34,518 nt of DNA from Gammaproteobacteria bacterium. GTDB lineage: Bacteria; Pseudomonadota; Gammaproteobacteria; Steroidobacterales; Steroidobacteraceae. Shown in pieces: positions 19,047 through 27,789 of the stretch (position 1 is the stretch's first letter; each line of letters opens with the position of its first letter). The translations under genes and the position numbers were made by a program. The stretch covers positions 1-34,518 of the forward strand of contig JAJPKM010000029.1 of the NCBI GenBank assembly GCA_021323735.1. The letters are read 5' to 3'. The notes beneath the pieces are model-generated. The model ran no database searches. It was not told the origin of the DNA and saw nothing but the letters and a program-made list of their open reading frames with translations.

Positions 19047-19669
19047 GCCTGCGAGCCGCACAACTTAAGGTAGCGCTGTGTCATGTCTGTGGACAGATAG
19101 AAGACACCACCATCGCGGCGCGTTGCGGCCGCTGTGGCCGCAAGCTGCGCCTCCCCGATCCGCGCAGCAGTGCGGAACGCTCGATGGCGTGGTTGATCGC
19201 CGCCATGGTGCTCTACATTCCAGCCAATGTATTGCCGGTCCTATATGTCAGCGGACTCGGTGGAGGAAGCGAGAGCACGATTTTCGGTGGCATCGTGGAA
19301 TTCCTACGCAGTGGATCATGGGGCTTGGCCCTGCTGATATTCGGTGCCAGCGTTGCCGTGCCCATCACCAAGTTCGTCGCGCTCGGCCTGCTCATCGGCA
19401 TGAGCCATGGCAACTCCAGCGCAGCACCGTCGCAGCGCGCCAAGCTATACCGATTCGTCGAATTCATCGGCTATTGGTCCATGCTCGATGTCGTCGTGGT
19501 GGCACTCACCTGTCGATTGGTTCGTTTCGGTTCACTGGCGGCCGCAGAACCCCGGCCCGGCATCATCTTCTTCTGCGCCGTCGTTATCGCCACCATGATC
19601 TCCGCCTTCAGTTTCGACCAGCGCTCGATTTGGATGGCAGGATATCGCCCGGGACACCGCCATGGATGA
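19043..19669 (+). CDS. PqiA-like integral membrane protein, second half-PqiA
   Basis: This 208-residue protein is the second PqiA module. The N-terminus again carries two Cys pairs, C13-H-V-C16 and C28-G-R-C31, then hydrophobic helices from about residue 51 (I-A-A-M-V-L-Y-I-P-A-N-V-L-P is a PqiA hallmark). I prefer ATG at 19043, which gives a 4-bp ATGA overlap with the preceding gene and has AGGA upstream; a GTG at 19022 would add seven residues. The gene overlaps pqiB by 8 bp. Together with the preceding gene it accounts for a complete PqiA and presumably forms a heterodimer in the inner membrane. Confidence 0.85.
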   Translation: MSLRAAQLKVALCHVCGQIEDTTIAARCGRCGRKLRLPDPRSSAERSMAWLIAAMVLYIPANVLPVLYVSGLGGGSESTIFGGIVEFLRSGSWGLALLIFGASVAVPITKFVALGLLIGMSHGNSSAAPSQRAKLYRFVEFIGYWSMLDVVVVALTCRLVRFGSLAAAEPRPGIIFFCAVVIATMISAFSFDQRSIWMAGYRPGHRHG

Positions 19670-21272
19670 TCCAGGCGAAGTGCTGGTCGAGCAGCACCGG
19701 TGGCGGCCACAGCTCGTTTGGGTCGTGCCTATCCTGGCGGCACTGGTCGGCGCCTCACTCATGGTGGAATCCTGGAAGTCCCGCGGCCCCCGCGTGACGC
19801 TCAGCTTTCAATCGGCTGAGGGCCTTCAGGTCGGCAAGACCCTGGTCATGTACCGCAGCATTGCCGTGGGGCGCGTGATCGCCCTTGCCTTGAGTCGCAA
19901 CGGGGACGGCGTGGTGGTCACGGTGGATCTTGATCGAAGCGCCGCGGGTGCGGCCACCGAGGGCAGTCACTTCTGGGTACAGCACCCTCGGCTTGGCATC
20001 GACGGAGACGCGAGGGTCGACTCACTGCTCAGCGGTGCGTTCATCGGCGTCGACATGGCGAATTCAGGCAAATTCAAAGACACTTTCGTGGGCTTGGAGG
20101 AGCCCCCGGCCTTGGCACATGGCCGGGCCGGCCGACTGCTGACCCTTCACGCGGACACTCTCGGGTCCCTGTTACCCGGCGCCCCGGTGTACTTTCATCA
20201 AGTTCGCGTCGGGCGGGTCACCGAGACCCGACTGGAGGACGACCACCACGGTGTCCTGATTCGAGCATTTGTCGACGCACCGCATGATCAACTCATCTCC
20301 GCCCGCTCCCGCTTCTGGAATGCCTCGGGTATCAATCTTTCCCTGAATGCCGACGGCTTGCAGGTCAAGACCGAATCCCTGACCGCCGTGCTTTCCGGTG
20401 GCATTGCCTTTGAAGACGGGCCGTCGGGACTTCCCAGCACGGAGGACGCGCACGGTGCGGATTACTCGCTATATCGAGATCGGGCGACGGCCTTCACGCC
20501 CTCTCCCGGCGAGCCGGACTTGGTCCGCATGCGGTTCAAGCATGCACTGCGTGGCCTGAATATTGGTGCGCCGGTCGAAATGGTCGGTGTCGATATCGGC
20601 CATGTCAGCGCCATCGATCTGGAGTTCTCTCCGAAAGATCAGTCGTTCTCGGTGGTGGTGAGTGCGTTGGTCTATCCGCAATTGATGGGTCATGCCTATG
20701 ACACGCTGGCCGAGCAGGGCACGGCAGGCTCGCAAGATCGCGTGGCAGCACTCGTTGGCCGTCTGGTGACTCGTGGGTTGCGGGCGCAGCCAAGGATGGG
20801 CAGTCTCCTGACGGGACAACTCTACTTGGCGGTGGATTTTCTGCCCACCGCACCAAGGGTCACATTCGATGCGAGTCGGCGCCCCTTGGAAATCCCGACA
20901 GTCGAGTCCAGCACCGGTGAACTTCAACTGCGGGTGTCGAGCATAGCCGAGAAGCTCGACAAGATACCCTTCGCAGACATCGGTAACCACCTCGACGGCG
21001 ACCTCTCCACCTTGCAGACGCTGCTTGCACACGTGGACCATGACTTGCTGCCCCCGGCGACCGCGACGATATCGGAGGGACGCTCGACCCTGTCGGCGCT
21101 GCATGACGCGCTTTCCAGCGATTCGCCCCTGCGAGGGAGCATCGACAAAACGCTCGAGGATGCGGATGCCGCTCTGCAGGAAATGCGAGCCCTCGCAGGA
21201 TACCTGCAACGCCATCCGGACGCGTTAATTCGCGGCCGGAAGCCAGACCCGAAAGATCCCGGGACCCCATGA
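19662..21272 (+). CDS. pqiB: PqiB-like MCE-domain lipid-transport protein
   Basis: This 536-residue protein matches PqiB (546 in E. coli). One transmembrane helix near residues 18-34 anchors it in the inner membrane. Three MlaD/MCE domains follow, starting at about 45 (V-T-L-S-F-Q-S-A-E-G-L-Q-V-G-K-T), about 160 (L-H-A-D-T-L-G-S-L-L-P-G-A-P-V) and about 285 (V-R-M-R-F-K-H-A-L-R-G-L-N-I-G-A-P-V). The C-terminal 130 residues are helical and should form the long coiled-coil needle that crosses the periplasm in PqiB. In the known system a hexamer makes a tunnel for lipids. It overlaps the second pqiA-like gene by 8 bp and pqiC by 4 bp, so the four genes are one translationally coupled operon. Confidence 0.93.
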   Translation: MDDPGEVLVEQHRWRPQLVWVVPILAALVGASLMVESWKSRGPRVTLSFQSAEGLQVGKTLVMYRSIAVGRVIALALSRNGDGVVVTVDLDRSAAGAATEGSHFWVQHPRLGIDGDARVDSLLSGAFIGVDMANSGKFKDTFVGLEEPPALAHGRAGRLLTLHADTLGSLLPGAPVYFHQVRVGRVTETRLEDDHHGVLIRAFVDAPHDQLISARSRFWNASGINLSLNADGLQVKTESLTAVLSGGIAFEDGPSGLPSTEDAHGADYSLYRDRATAFTPSPGEPDLVRMRFKHALRGLNIGAPVEMVGVDIGHVSAIDLEFSPKDQSFSVVVSALVYPQLMGHAYDTLAEQGTAGSQDRVAALVGRLVTRGLRAQPRMGSLLTGQLYLAVDFLPTAPRVTFDASRRPLEIPTVESSTGELQLRVSSIAEKLDKIPFADIGNHLDGDLSTLQTLLAHVDHDLLPPATATISEGRSTLSALHDALSSDSPLRGSIDKTLEDADAALQEMRALAGYLQRHPDALIRGRKPDPKDPGTP

Positions 21273-21910
21273 CTCCTCGGCAGTCCCTTTGCATCGTTCC
21301 CATCGCCTGCGCGCTCTTAAGCTGCACGACGGCGAGCGTCCATCTTTATACGCTCTCCACGCCCCCGCCCTCGCCCCTGCTAACTTCGACTTCGACTGCG
21401 AGCTTGACAGCGGCGAGGCAAGCCCACGATGTCTTTGTCGTCGAAAGCATTCGAATACCGAGCGCAGTCGACCGCAAGGAACTGGTGGTACGCAAATCCG
21501 CGAATGAATTGGTCCTTCTCGAGAATGCCAATTGGGCTGCCCCGTTGCGCGAAGAGGTCTGGCGTGCGCTCGTCGCGGACTTGCGGATGGCACTGCGGGA
21601 TTCGGCGGCAGGTGATTCAGCGAGTCCGATGCCCACCATCGGACTTCGGGTTGACATTGGCGTTTGGGAAGCCACCGCTCAGACCGTATACCTTCACGCA
21701 GAATGGCGGATACGGTCTCGTGGCGCGGCCACGCCCTTCGAACTTCGCTGCAACAGCGATCTTAGGGAAAGCACGTCGGGATCGCCGGGCGACCTGGTCC
21801 GCGCCGATCAAGCCTTGCTCGCAGATCTCGCCAAGTCGATCGCACCTCTATTGCGAACCGATCAACCCACCGAATGCGGACCGACTGCTACCGCCCTGGC
21901 GGCTCCGTAA
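21269..21910 (+). CDS. pqiC: PqiC-like outer-membrane lipoprotein
   Basis: This 213-residue protein has a short lipoprotein signal with lipobox A-L-L-S-C, Cys19 being the lipidated residue. The body fits the PqiC / ABC-transport auxiliary (DUF330) family: an early Y-T-L-S strand, then V-F-V-V-E-S-I-R-I-P and the R-K-E-L-V-V-R-K-S-A-N-E-L region. In E. coli PqiC sits in the outer membrane and receives the PqiB needle. Start ATG overlaps the pqiB stop (21269-21272). Its last 49 bp overlap, tail to tail, the 3' end of the AraC-type gene on the other strand. Confidence 0.85.
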   Translation: MTPRQSLCIVPIACALLSCTTASVHLYTLSTPPPSPLLTSTSTASLTAARQAHDVFVVESIRIPSAVDRKELVVRKSANELVLLENANWAAPLREEVWRALVADLRMALRDSAAGDSASPMPTIGLRVDIGVWEATAQTVYLHAEWRIRSRGAATPFELRCNSDLRESTSGSPGDLVRADQALLADLAKSIAPLLRTDQPTECGPTATALAAP

Positions 21911-22602
21911 TACGATTCAGGGTGCCTCGCAGCCGCTGCCGATCGCAAGCTCGCTTCTTCCCACATGACCCCTTCGGAGTCATCTCTATTCGAACGACGC
22001 CAGGCGGCGGGTGTTGTGCCCATGAGCTTGCGAAAGCTCTTGTTGAAATGTGCCTGATCGCTGAACCCACACCTAAGCGCGACCTCGCTCAATGGCAAGC
22101 CACCCTCCAGCATGAGGCGGGCGCCGCGCTGGACTCGACGGCGCACGATATAGGTATGCGGGGAAGTCCCGAGTCGACGTTTGAATGCACGGGAAAAATA
22201 ACCCTCGGTGAGATTGACGAGAGCGCTCAGATCGCAAACCCGGATCGGCTCTGCCAGATGCTCTTCGACGTAATCTAAGACGCGGCGGGCCTGCCAGGAT
22301 GGCAACGCACTGCGGCTTGCAGCACCCGGCTCGGAGATGAGATGCGTCATTCTGAGCGGTTGCCCGATCTCCTCGCGCAATATCAAGGCGGCCTGATCGA
22401 TTGAAGACCTTGCACCGCTCGAAGAGCGGTCAAGCTCGGCCGCCGCGAAATTCAGCAGCGTCATGATGCGGCACACGGTGCCCCTAAGCCGAGACACTGT
22501 CAAGGATGTCGCCTCCCCGGTCATGGACTCGATCGCCGGGGCCGGGTCAGCACCACAGGATTGACGCGTGCCGTGTGCAGTACTTTCGAATGTGGTCATC
22601 AT
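21862..22602 (-). CDS. AraC-family transcriptional regulator
   Basis: This regulator carries the AraC/XylS double helix-turn-helix at about residues 104-205 of the 246-residue form, with A-R-R-V-L-D-Y-V-E-E-H-L at its start and C-G-F-S-D-Q-A-H-F-N-K-S-F-R-K as the second, best conserved helix pair. The N-terminal 100 residues match no effector domain I recognise and contain no cupin motif. I chose the ATG at 22602 (M-M-T-T-F) because AGGA lies 8 bases upstream; the frame stays open to a TTG at 22737. The 3' end overlaps pqiC by 49 bp, convergent. It is divergent from the quinol-oxidase operon, the most natural target by position, but this is inference only. Confidence 0.87.
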   Translation of the reverse strand: MMTTFESTAHGTRQSCGADPAPAIESMTGEATSLTVSRLRGTVCRIMTLLNFAAAELDRSSSGARSSIDQAALILREEIGQPLRMTHLISEPGAASRSALPSWQARRVLDYVEEHLAEPIRVCDLSALVNLTEGYFSRAFKRRLGTSPHTYIVRRRVQRGARLMLEGGLPLSEVALRCGFSDQAHFNKSFRKLMGTTPAAWRRSNRDDSEGVMWEEASLRSAAAARHPESYYGAARAVAVGPHSVG

Positions 22603-22990
22603 CGATTGTCCTGATTGGTTCGCCATCACCATCGGGGGAAGTCGATCTTGCCCCGCCCCGGGCGCAACGTTCGCGCGTTTCACCGATCCATCGGTTGCTA
22701 GCAAATCATCTATGCCGGGTTGAAGACCATTGCCCAAGGAGACGGTGCCATCGCACGCGCCGAAGATACGATAGTCACAGTCGCAGGACGGATGCGCTTT
22801 GGTATTACCACCCTACTGCTTTTGGGTGGTTTGATAGGCCTTCTGTTATACGCACATCGAAAGTCGCGCCGCCCTGCATACATTGAATTTTCGATGGGGC
22901 AATGACGGGCCGACGCGACAACCGGGGAACGTTAAAAAAGATCGCTTATCTACAAGATTCCCTCCCGCGTTGATGCGACTTTCGTAGCGT
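22603..22990. promoter_or_regulatory. Intergenic region between the AraC-type gene and the cyo operon
   Basis: This 388-bp divergent gap should hold the promoters of the AraC-type gene and of cyoABCD. One possible small membrane ORF (22792-22905) lies inside. The stretch just before cyoA (22922-22960) is relatively AT-rich, with a run of A at 22935-22940. I could not fix promoter boxes with confidence and see no clear operator symmetry. Confidence 0.35.
22792..22905 (+). CDS. Possible 37-residue single-helix membrane protein
   Basis: An ATG at 22792 opens a 37-codon frame encoding one clear hydrophobic helix (residues about 4-20, rich in Leu and Gly) followed by a basic stretch H-R-K-S-R-R. 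That positive-inside layout fits a small inner-membrane protein with its C-terminus in the cytoplasm. An AGGA lies just 3 bases before the ATG, closer than ideal. A TTG at 22720 would extend it to 61 residues. It lies upstream of cyoA in the same direction. Small membrane peptides near terminal oxidases are known (for example CydX with cytochrome bd), but I see no similarity that proves a link. Confidence 0.3.
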   Translation: MRFGITTLLLLGGLIGLLLYAHRKSRRPAYIEFSMGQ

Positions 22991-23995
22991 ATGCGCTCCC
23001 CCTCGTTGTCCATGACACCCGGTTCCGGCCTCCGTTTCGACGACCGATGCGACAAAATGCGCCCTCGCGATCTCAGCTTTGGGGTTCTCCCTGCGGGCGA
23101 AATTCCCCTTGCCTGCGAGATTTTCCATGCATGGGGGATTCTCCGTGCATGCGCGACCTGCGCGCTTCTGGCCGGTTGCTCACAGGGAGTGCTCGATCCC
23201 CAGGGTCCCGTAGGGGCCGATGAGAAGGTCATTCTCTTCGATGCAACCACCATCATGCTGGCCGTGGTCATTCCCGTGATCATTTGCACCTTGGCCTTCG
23301 CCTGGTGGTTCCGCGCACGCAATAAACGCGCTCGGCGTCTCCCCGATTGGGAGTACTCCGGCCGCATCGAGTTCGTCACCTGGTCCATCCCGGCGATGAT
23401 CGTCATGTTCTTAGGCGGAATCGCCTGGATTGGCTCCCACGACCTCGATCCCCGAAAGGCTCTAGGCAGCGCGAAGCCTGTGGAGATCGAAGTCATCTCG
23501 CTCGATTGGAAGTGGCTTTTCATCTACCCCTCAGAGCGGGTGGCCACGGTGAATGAACTGGTCCTGCCGGTCAACACGCCGGTCCATTTCAAGCTCACCT
23601 CCGCAAGCGTCATGAACAGCTTTTTCGTGCCGCAGCTGGGCAGCCAGATCTACACCATGGCGGGCATGACGACGCAGCTCAATTTGCTCGCCTCGAACGC
23701 CGGCACTTACGCTGGGCTGTCTGCCCAATTCAGCGGCGATGGCTTCTCGGACATGCGTTTCGACGTGAAGGCCGTGCCGGAAGACGAGTACGAGGAGTGG
23801 CTCAGATCGACACGCGCCGGCACGGAATACCTCGACGCCGTCCGTTACGCTCAATTGGCGGCGCCCAGCGGCCCCGATCCGCCCCATACCTTCGGCCAAG
23901 TCACGCCAGGCATGTTCGACAGCATCGTGCATAACCACGGCGCACCGATCGGCTCGAGCCCAACCTCGGCATTGACCAGCGGCCGATCCCTGTAA
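22991..23995 (+). CDS. cyoA: Cytochrome o ubiquinol oxidase subunit II
   Basis: This is the cupredoxin-fold subunit II of a bo3-type quinol oxidase. It has a lipobox A-L-L-A-G-C (Cys63 from the ATG at 22991), two membrane helices at about 85-107 and 130-148, and a periplasmic cupredoxin domain from about 160. The line F-V-P-Q-L-G-S-Q-I-Y-T-M-A-G-M is characteristic of CyoA. The CuA cysteines of cytochrome c oxidases are absent, as expected for a quinol oxidase. The start is unclear: ATG 22991 gives an unusually long 62-residue pre-lipobox region, and ATG 23057 still leaves 40; neither has a good ribosome-binding site. The pre-lipobox region contains imperfect repeats of a GARATTYYCC-like DNA motif. 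cyoB starts 10 bp after the stop. Confidence 0.92.
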   Translation: MRSPSLSMTPGSGLRFDDRCDKMRPRDLSFGVLPAGEIPLACEIFHAWGILRACATCALLAGCSQGVLDPQGPVGADEKVILFDATTIMLAVVIPVIICTLAFAWWFRARNKRARRLPDWEYSGRIEFVTWSIPAMIVMFLGGIAWIGSHDLDPRKALGSAKPVEIEVISLDWKWLFIYPSERVATVNELVLPVNTPVHFKLTSASVMNSFFVPQLGSQIYTMAGMTTQLNLLASNAGTYAGLSAQFSGDGFSDMRFDVKAVPEDEYEEWLRSTRAGTEYLDAVRYAQLAAPSGPDPPHTFGQVTPGMFDSIVHNHGAPIGSSPTSALTSGRSL

Positions 23996-24005
23996 GAGGT
24001 GACAC

Positions 24006-25979
24006 ATGTTCGGAAAATTGACCTGGGATGCAATTCCGCTGCACCAGCCGATTCCGCTGATTACGGTTTGCATTCTCATGGTCGGGATCGCCGGTGTTTT
24101 GACCATTGTCTCTTGGAAGGGCTGGTGGCCGTACCTGTGGCGTGAATGGATCACCAGCACCGATCACAAGCGGATCGGCGTCATGTATGTAATCCTGGCG
24201 CTCGTCATGCTGCTGCGCGGTTTTGCCGACGCCATCATGATGCGCGCGCAGCTGGCGCTTGCCGCGGGACATGCGGCCGGATACCTGCCGCCGGAACACT
24301 ACAATCAGATCTTCTCGGCCCACGGCACCATCATGATCTTCTTCGTCGGCATGACGTTTGTGGTCGGACTGATGAACTTCGTGCTGCCGCTGCAGCTTGG
24401 GGTCCGTGATGTGGCCTTCCCCGTTCTCAATTCGGTCAGCTTCTGGCTCACCGCGGCTGGCGTCCTCCTGGTCAATCTCTCCCTGGGTGTCGGCGAATTC
24501 GCCAGAACCGGCTGGTTGGCCTATCCCCCGCTTTCCGAGATCGCTTATTCGCCGGGGGTGGGCGTCGACTACTACCTCTGGAGCCTGCAGATCTCAGGGC
24601 TCGGTACCCTGTTGTCAGGGATCAATCTCACGACCACCATTCTCAAGCTCCGTGCGCCCGGCATGGGGTACGGGCGGATGCCGGTGTTCTGTTGGACCGC
24701 GTTGGCCTCCAATCTGCTCATCGTCGCCGCATTTCCCATCCTCACCGCCACATTCGCCATGCTGCTGCTGGACCGGTATCTCGGATTTCATTTCTTCACC
24801 AACGATGGCGGCGGGAATCCGATGATGTACATCAATCTGATCTGGGCCTGGGGTCATCCGGAAGTCTATATCTTGATCCTCCCGGCATTCGGCGTGTTCT
24901 CCGAGGTCATCGCAACCTTTTCCGCCAAGCCGCTGTTCGGCTATCGGTCCATGGTCATGGCCACCATGGCCATCTGCGTATTGTCCTTCATGGTGTGGCT
25001 GCATCATTTTTTCACCATGGGTGCTGGGGCCAACGTGAACGCGTTCTTTGGCATCGCCACGATGATCATTGCGGTTCCGACGGGCGTCAAAGTCTTCAAT
25101 TGGCTATTTACGATGTACGGCGGAAGCATCCGATTCACCACGCCGATATATTGGGCCATCGGCTTTATGATCACCTTCGTCATCGGCGGAATGACGGGCG
25201 TACTCATGGCCATCCCGCCGGCAGACTTCGTGCTTCACAATAGCCTCTTCCTCATTGCGCATTTCCACAACGTCATCATCGGCGGCGTCCTGTTCGGTGT
25301 GATGGCTGGATACACCTACTGGTTCCCCAAGGCCTTTGGCTTCACGCTACATGAGGGTCTGGGCAAGGCTGTCTTTTGGTGCTGGTTCGTCGGGTTCTAT
25401 CTTGCCTTCATGCCTCTTTACGCATTGGGCCTCATGGGTGCCACACGGCGAATGCAGCACTACGCCGACCCGACATGGCAACCGCTCATGATGGTGGCAC
25501 TCGGCGGTGCCGTGGTTATTCTGGTGGGGATCGTGCTCACCGTCGTGCAACTCGTGGTCAGCATTCGCACTCGCGAGACGCGACGCGACCTCACAGGGGA
25601 TCCTTGGAACGGTCGTACACTTGAATGGTCCGTCTCGTCGCCACCACCCGAATGGAACTTCGCATTGCTGCCGACCGTCGTCGGGCCTGATGCCTTCTGG
25701 AACGCGAAGCGTCATCCGAGCCTCCGCAACGCCGCCCCGCGGCTCGTGGCTTTGACTGTTCCCAAGCGTAGTGCGCTCGGCTTTTGCGTGGCTTTCTTTA
25801 TGGCGATCCTGGGATTTTCATCGATCTGGCATATCTGGTGGCTGGCCATGGTCGGGTTGTTCGGCGCGATCGCCGTAACCTTGCGCCATGCGTGGCGCAC
25901 TGAACTCGAGGATTGCGTGTCGATCGCGACGATTGCCGAACACGAGCATGCCCACTCACCGCAGGCCGGACGGGCATGA
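24006..25979 (+). CDS. cyoB: Cytochrome o ubiquinol oxidase subunit I
   Basis: This 657-residue protein is the catalytic haem-copper subunit that oxidises quinol, reduces oxygen and pumps protons. Key residues fall at the same numbers as in E. coli CyoB: quinol-site R71, D75, H98 and Q101; low-spin haem ligands H106 and H421; CuB ligands H284, H333 and H334; the His-Tyr cross-link partner Y288; high-spin haem ligand H419; D-channel D135; K-channel K362; and E286. All are present, so the enzyme should be active and of the A-type. The length is close to the 663 of E. coli. It has GAGG upstream at 23997-24000 and overlaps cyoC by 4 bp. Confidence 0.97.
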   Translation: MFGKLTWDAIPLHQPIPLITVCILMVGIAGVLTIVSWKGWWPYLWREWITSTDHKRIGVMYVILALVMLLRGFADAIMMRAQLALAAGHAAGYLPPEHYNQIFSAHGTIMIFFVGMTFVVGLMNFVLPLQLGVRDVAFPVLNSVSFWLTAAGVLLVNLSLGVGEFARTGWLAYPPLSEIAYSPGVGVDYYLWSLQISGLGTLLSGINLTTTILKLRAPGMGYGRMPVFCWTALASNLLIVAAFPILTATFAMLLLDRYLGFHFFTNDGGGNPMMYINLIWAWGHPEVYILILPAFGVFSEVIATFSAKPLFGYRSMVMATMAICVLSFMVWLHHFFTMGAGANVNAFFGIATMIIAVPTGVKVFNWLFTMYGGSIRFTTPIYWAIGFMITFVIGGMTGVLMAIPPADFVLHNSLFLIAHFHNVIIGGVLFGVMAGYTYWFPKAFGFTLHEGLGKAVFWCWFVGFYLAFMPLYALGLMGATRRMQHYADPTWQPLMMVALGGAVVILVGIVLTVVQLVVSIRTRETRRDLTGDPWNGRTLEWSVSSPPPEWNFALLPTVVGPDAFWNAKRHPSLRNAAPRLVALTVPKRSALGFCVAFFMAILGFSSIWHIWWLAMVGLFGAIAVTLRHAWRTELEDCVSIATIAEHEHAHSPQAGRA

Positions 25980-26605
25980 ACACTCTCGTCGATGTCGTCT
26001 CGGCAGAAATACCGGTGGGCGTTCCGCTCTCCGAGCGCGGACCGGCACCTAAGCGCATTGTCGCGGCATTCGGGTTTTGGCTGTTTCTCCTCAGCGATAT
26101 CATCATTTTCGCCGGGCTCTTTGCCGCCTATGCCGTGCTCTGCGGGGCGACCGATGGCGGACCCTCCGCGGTCGAGCTATTCGACAAGCGCCACGTACTC
26201 ATCGAAACGGGTTGTCTTCTGGCCTCGAGTTTCACCTGCGGAATGATGATGATTGCGGCGGATCGGCGCGAAACGGTGCTGACGTACTCCTGGGCGCTTG
26301 TTACGGCCGGATTGGGTATTGCGTTCTTGTCACTGGAGTTCTCGGAGTTCGCCCACATGGTGCACCAGGGCGCCGGACCGACTCGCAGCGCCTTCCTGTC
26401 TTCGTTCTTTACCTTGGTCGGGACACACGGCGCGCACGTCACAGCCGGCATTGCATGGCTGGCGATCATGATGGCCCAGGTGGGCACGCTGGGTTTCCGG
26501 CCGATGGTCATCCGGCGCATGCTGTGCTTCAGCCTATTCTGGCATGCGCTCTATATCGTGTGGATCGGCGTTTTTACCGTGGTTTATCTGGGAGCACACG
26601 CATGA
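25976..26605 (+). CDS. cyoC: Cytochrome o ubiquinol oxidase subunit III
   Basis: This 209-residue membrane protein is subunit III, with five predicted helices as in E. coli CyoC (204 residues). Diagnostic parts are [10 protein letters not shown] near 33, E-F-S-E-F-A-H-M-V near 120 and T-H-G-A-H-V-T-A-G near 150. I set the start at ATG 25976, which overlaps the cyoB stop as ATGA; the frame is open upstream but would read far into cyoB. It overlaps cyoD in the same way. Confidence 0.93.
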   Translation: MNTLVDVVSAEIPVGVPLSERGPAPKRIVAAFGFWLFLLSDIIIFAGLFAAYAVLCGATDGGPSAVELFDKRHVLIETGCLLASSFTCGMMMIAADRRETVLTYSWALVTAGLGIAFLSLEFSEFAHMVHQGAGPTRSAFLSSFFTLVGTHGAHVTAGIAWLAIMMAQVGTLGFRPMVIRRMLCFSLFWHALYIVWIGVFTVVYLGAHA

Positions 26606-26988
26606 ATGCGCATAGTGAAGTTGCCGAGGCCGAGCGGGCACCCGGGTCTCATCAAAGCGGTCGCGAGCGACTAAGAAGTTACACACTGGGTCTTGCGCTG
26701 GCGGTATTGCTGACCGCGGCTTCATTTGCCGCTTCTTCCTCGAGCTACGTGTGGACCCCGAGCATCCCGATACTCCTTGCCGTCCTGGCAATCGCCCAGA
26801 TGGGCGTGCACCTGGTCTTCTTCTTGCACATCAGCAGCTCACCCGATTCCACCAACAACATACTGTCCCTGGCCTTTGGCATCTTCGTGGTGGGACTCGT
26901 CATTTTCGGATCGATGATTATCGTCTCGAATCTCAATCATAATATGCAGCCGATGGATCAGCTCATGGACATGCATAGGCAGCGGTAG
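26602..26988 (+). CDS. cyoD: Cytochrome o ubiquinol oxidase subunit IV
   Basis: This 128-residue protein matches CyoD, slightly longer than E. coli (109). Three membrane helices are visible; the central one includes A-Q-M-G-V-H-L-V-F-F-L-H, typical of prokaryotic cytochrome oxidase subunit IV. The start ATG at 26602 overlaps the cyoC stop (ATGA) and has GGAG upstream. The frame is open for 500 bp upstream, but that part is only the shadow of cyoC. No cyoE (haem O synthase) follows; the next gene is on the other strand. Confidence 0.92.
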   Translation: MNAHSEVAEAERAPGSHQSGRERLRSYTLGLALAVLLTAASFAASSSSYVWTPSIPILLAVLAIAQMGVHLVFFLHISSSPDSTNNILSLAFGIFVVGLVIFGSMIIVSNLNHNMQPMDQLMDMHRQR

Positions 26989-27010
26989 ACGTTGCGTCGC
27001 GAATTAGGAG

Positions 27011-27559
27011 CTATTGCTTCGCTTTGCAAGTTCCCGGAATCGTCTGCACGGGCGGGTGCCCGATTCTGCTACCCGCAACTATGATGGGGTCGTAGGGGGA
27101 CTCGGTGAATGTCGTGGTTTGATCGCTCGGGGGAAGACAGAAGACGATTACAACCCGATACCGCACAGCCGCGTTCTTCGCAGTCCAATCGGCAGGCACA
27201 TTGTACCTATCGGCCGACAATTCCTGCATCGCGACATCGGCAAATAGTGGGTTGTCCGCCCGTATCAACTTTATCCCGGTTGCCTTGCCTTTTGCGTTGA
27301 TGCTGAACTCGGCTAAGACGCTGCCTTCGAGGTCACGGAGCCTGGCTTTGTCCGGGTAATAGACACCGCCTAGGCTTTTGATTTGCGGGAGGGGCGGTGC
27401 ATCTTGAGCAGCAGTTGCCGGCTCCTCAGCGATGGCGCCTGGAATACAGAGGATCTGCAACGCCACAGACACCGCGAGAGACCGCAGGCATCCAACGGCC
27501 ACGCGCCGAGCTTGCAACGATTTCTCTAGATCAGACAAGCAAATCCCCTCTTTGCCCAT
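27011..27559 (-). CDS. Exported TonB C-terminal-domain protein
   Basis: This 182-residue protein has a signal peptide (hydrophobic core about 27-40, cleavage likely after A-I-A at 44) and a TonB C-terminal fold: Y-P-D-K-A-R-L-R-D-L-E-G-S-V-L-A-E-F-S-I-N-A-K-G is split across residues 68-92, then V-R-Y-R-V-V-I-V-F near 131. It lacks the membrane anchor and Pro-rich spacer of true TonB, so it is a soluble or loosely anchored periplasmic member of the energy-transducer family. ATG at 27559 has no ribosome-binding site; a TTG at 27535 preceded by GAGGGG is a good alternative and keeps the signal peptide. It is convergent with cyoD. Confidence 0.7.
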   Translation of the reverse strand: MGKEGICLSDLEKSLQARRVAVGCLRSLAVSVALQILCIPGAIAEEPATAAQDAPPLPQIKSLGGVYYPDKARLRDLEGSVLAEFSINAKGKATGIKLIRADNPLFADVAMQELSADRYNVPADWTAKNAAVRYRVVIVFCLPPSDQTTTFTESPYDPIIVAGSRIGHPPVQTIPGTCKAKQ

Positions 27560-27711
27560 GATGGACAGCGACGCTGAATGGTCGTGTCAAGCTTATCGCG
27601 ATCAGCCGATGGAAGTCGAACAACGCGCATAAATTGCAGGTCTTTTCCGCCGACTGCGACGATCCTATACACTCGCTTGATGAAGGGCGGCTATCTGGCA
27701 CTGCACGGCAA

Positions 27712-27789
27712 TTGGCCGGCACTAAGGGTTTCATTTGGCCGCCAATAAGGGTTTCATTCGGCCGGTACAAGGGCTTACAATTAGCCGGT
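27712..27789 (+). repeat. 23-bp tandem repeat, three units plus a partial fourth
   Basis: Three head-to-tail 23-bp units lie at 27712-27734, 27735-27757 and 27758-27780, and a fourth begins at 27781. Each starts TTGGCCG or a near variant (unit 3 TCGGCCG, unit 4 TTAGCCG) and contains AAGGG followed by TTTCAT or CTTACA. Units one and two differ at only a few positions. The series ends at the ATG at 27790 of the DUF4143 ATPase, which lies in the fourth unit. Because 23 is not a multiple of three, it is not a protein repeat. Binding sites of an autoregulator, or the multiple terminal repeats of an IS21-type element end, are possible explanations. Confidence 0.9.

Noticed and set aside
27712-27789. 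CRISPR-like reading of the 23-bp repeats
   Set aside because: The units are directly adjacent without spacers and no cas gene is nearby.
27634-27789. Upstream extension of the DUF4143 ATPase by 52 codons
   Set aside because: The extension translates the tandem repeat, which shifts frame in each unit. The family's conserved start coincides with ATG 27790.
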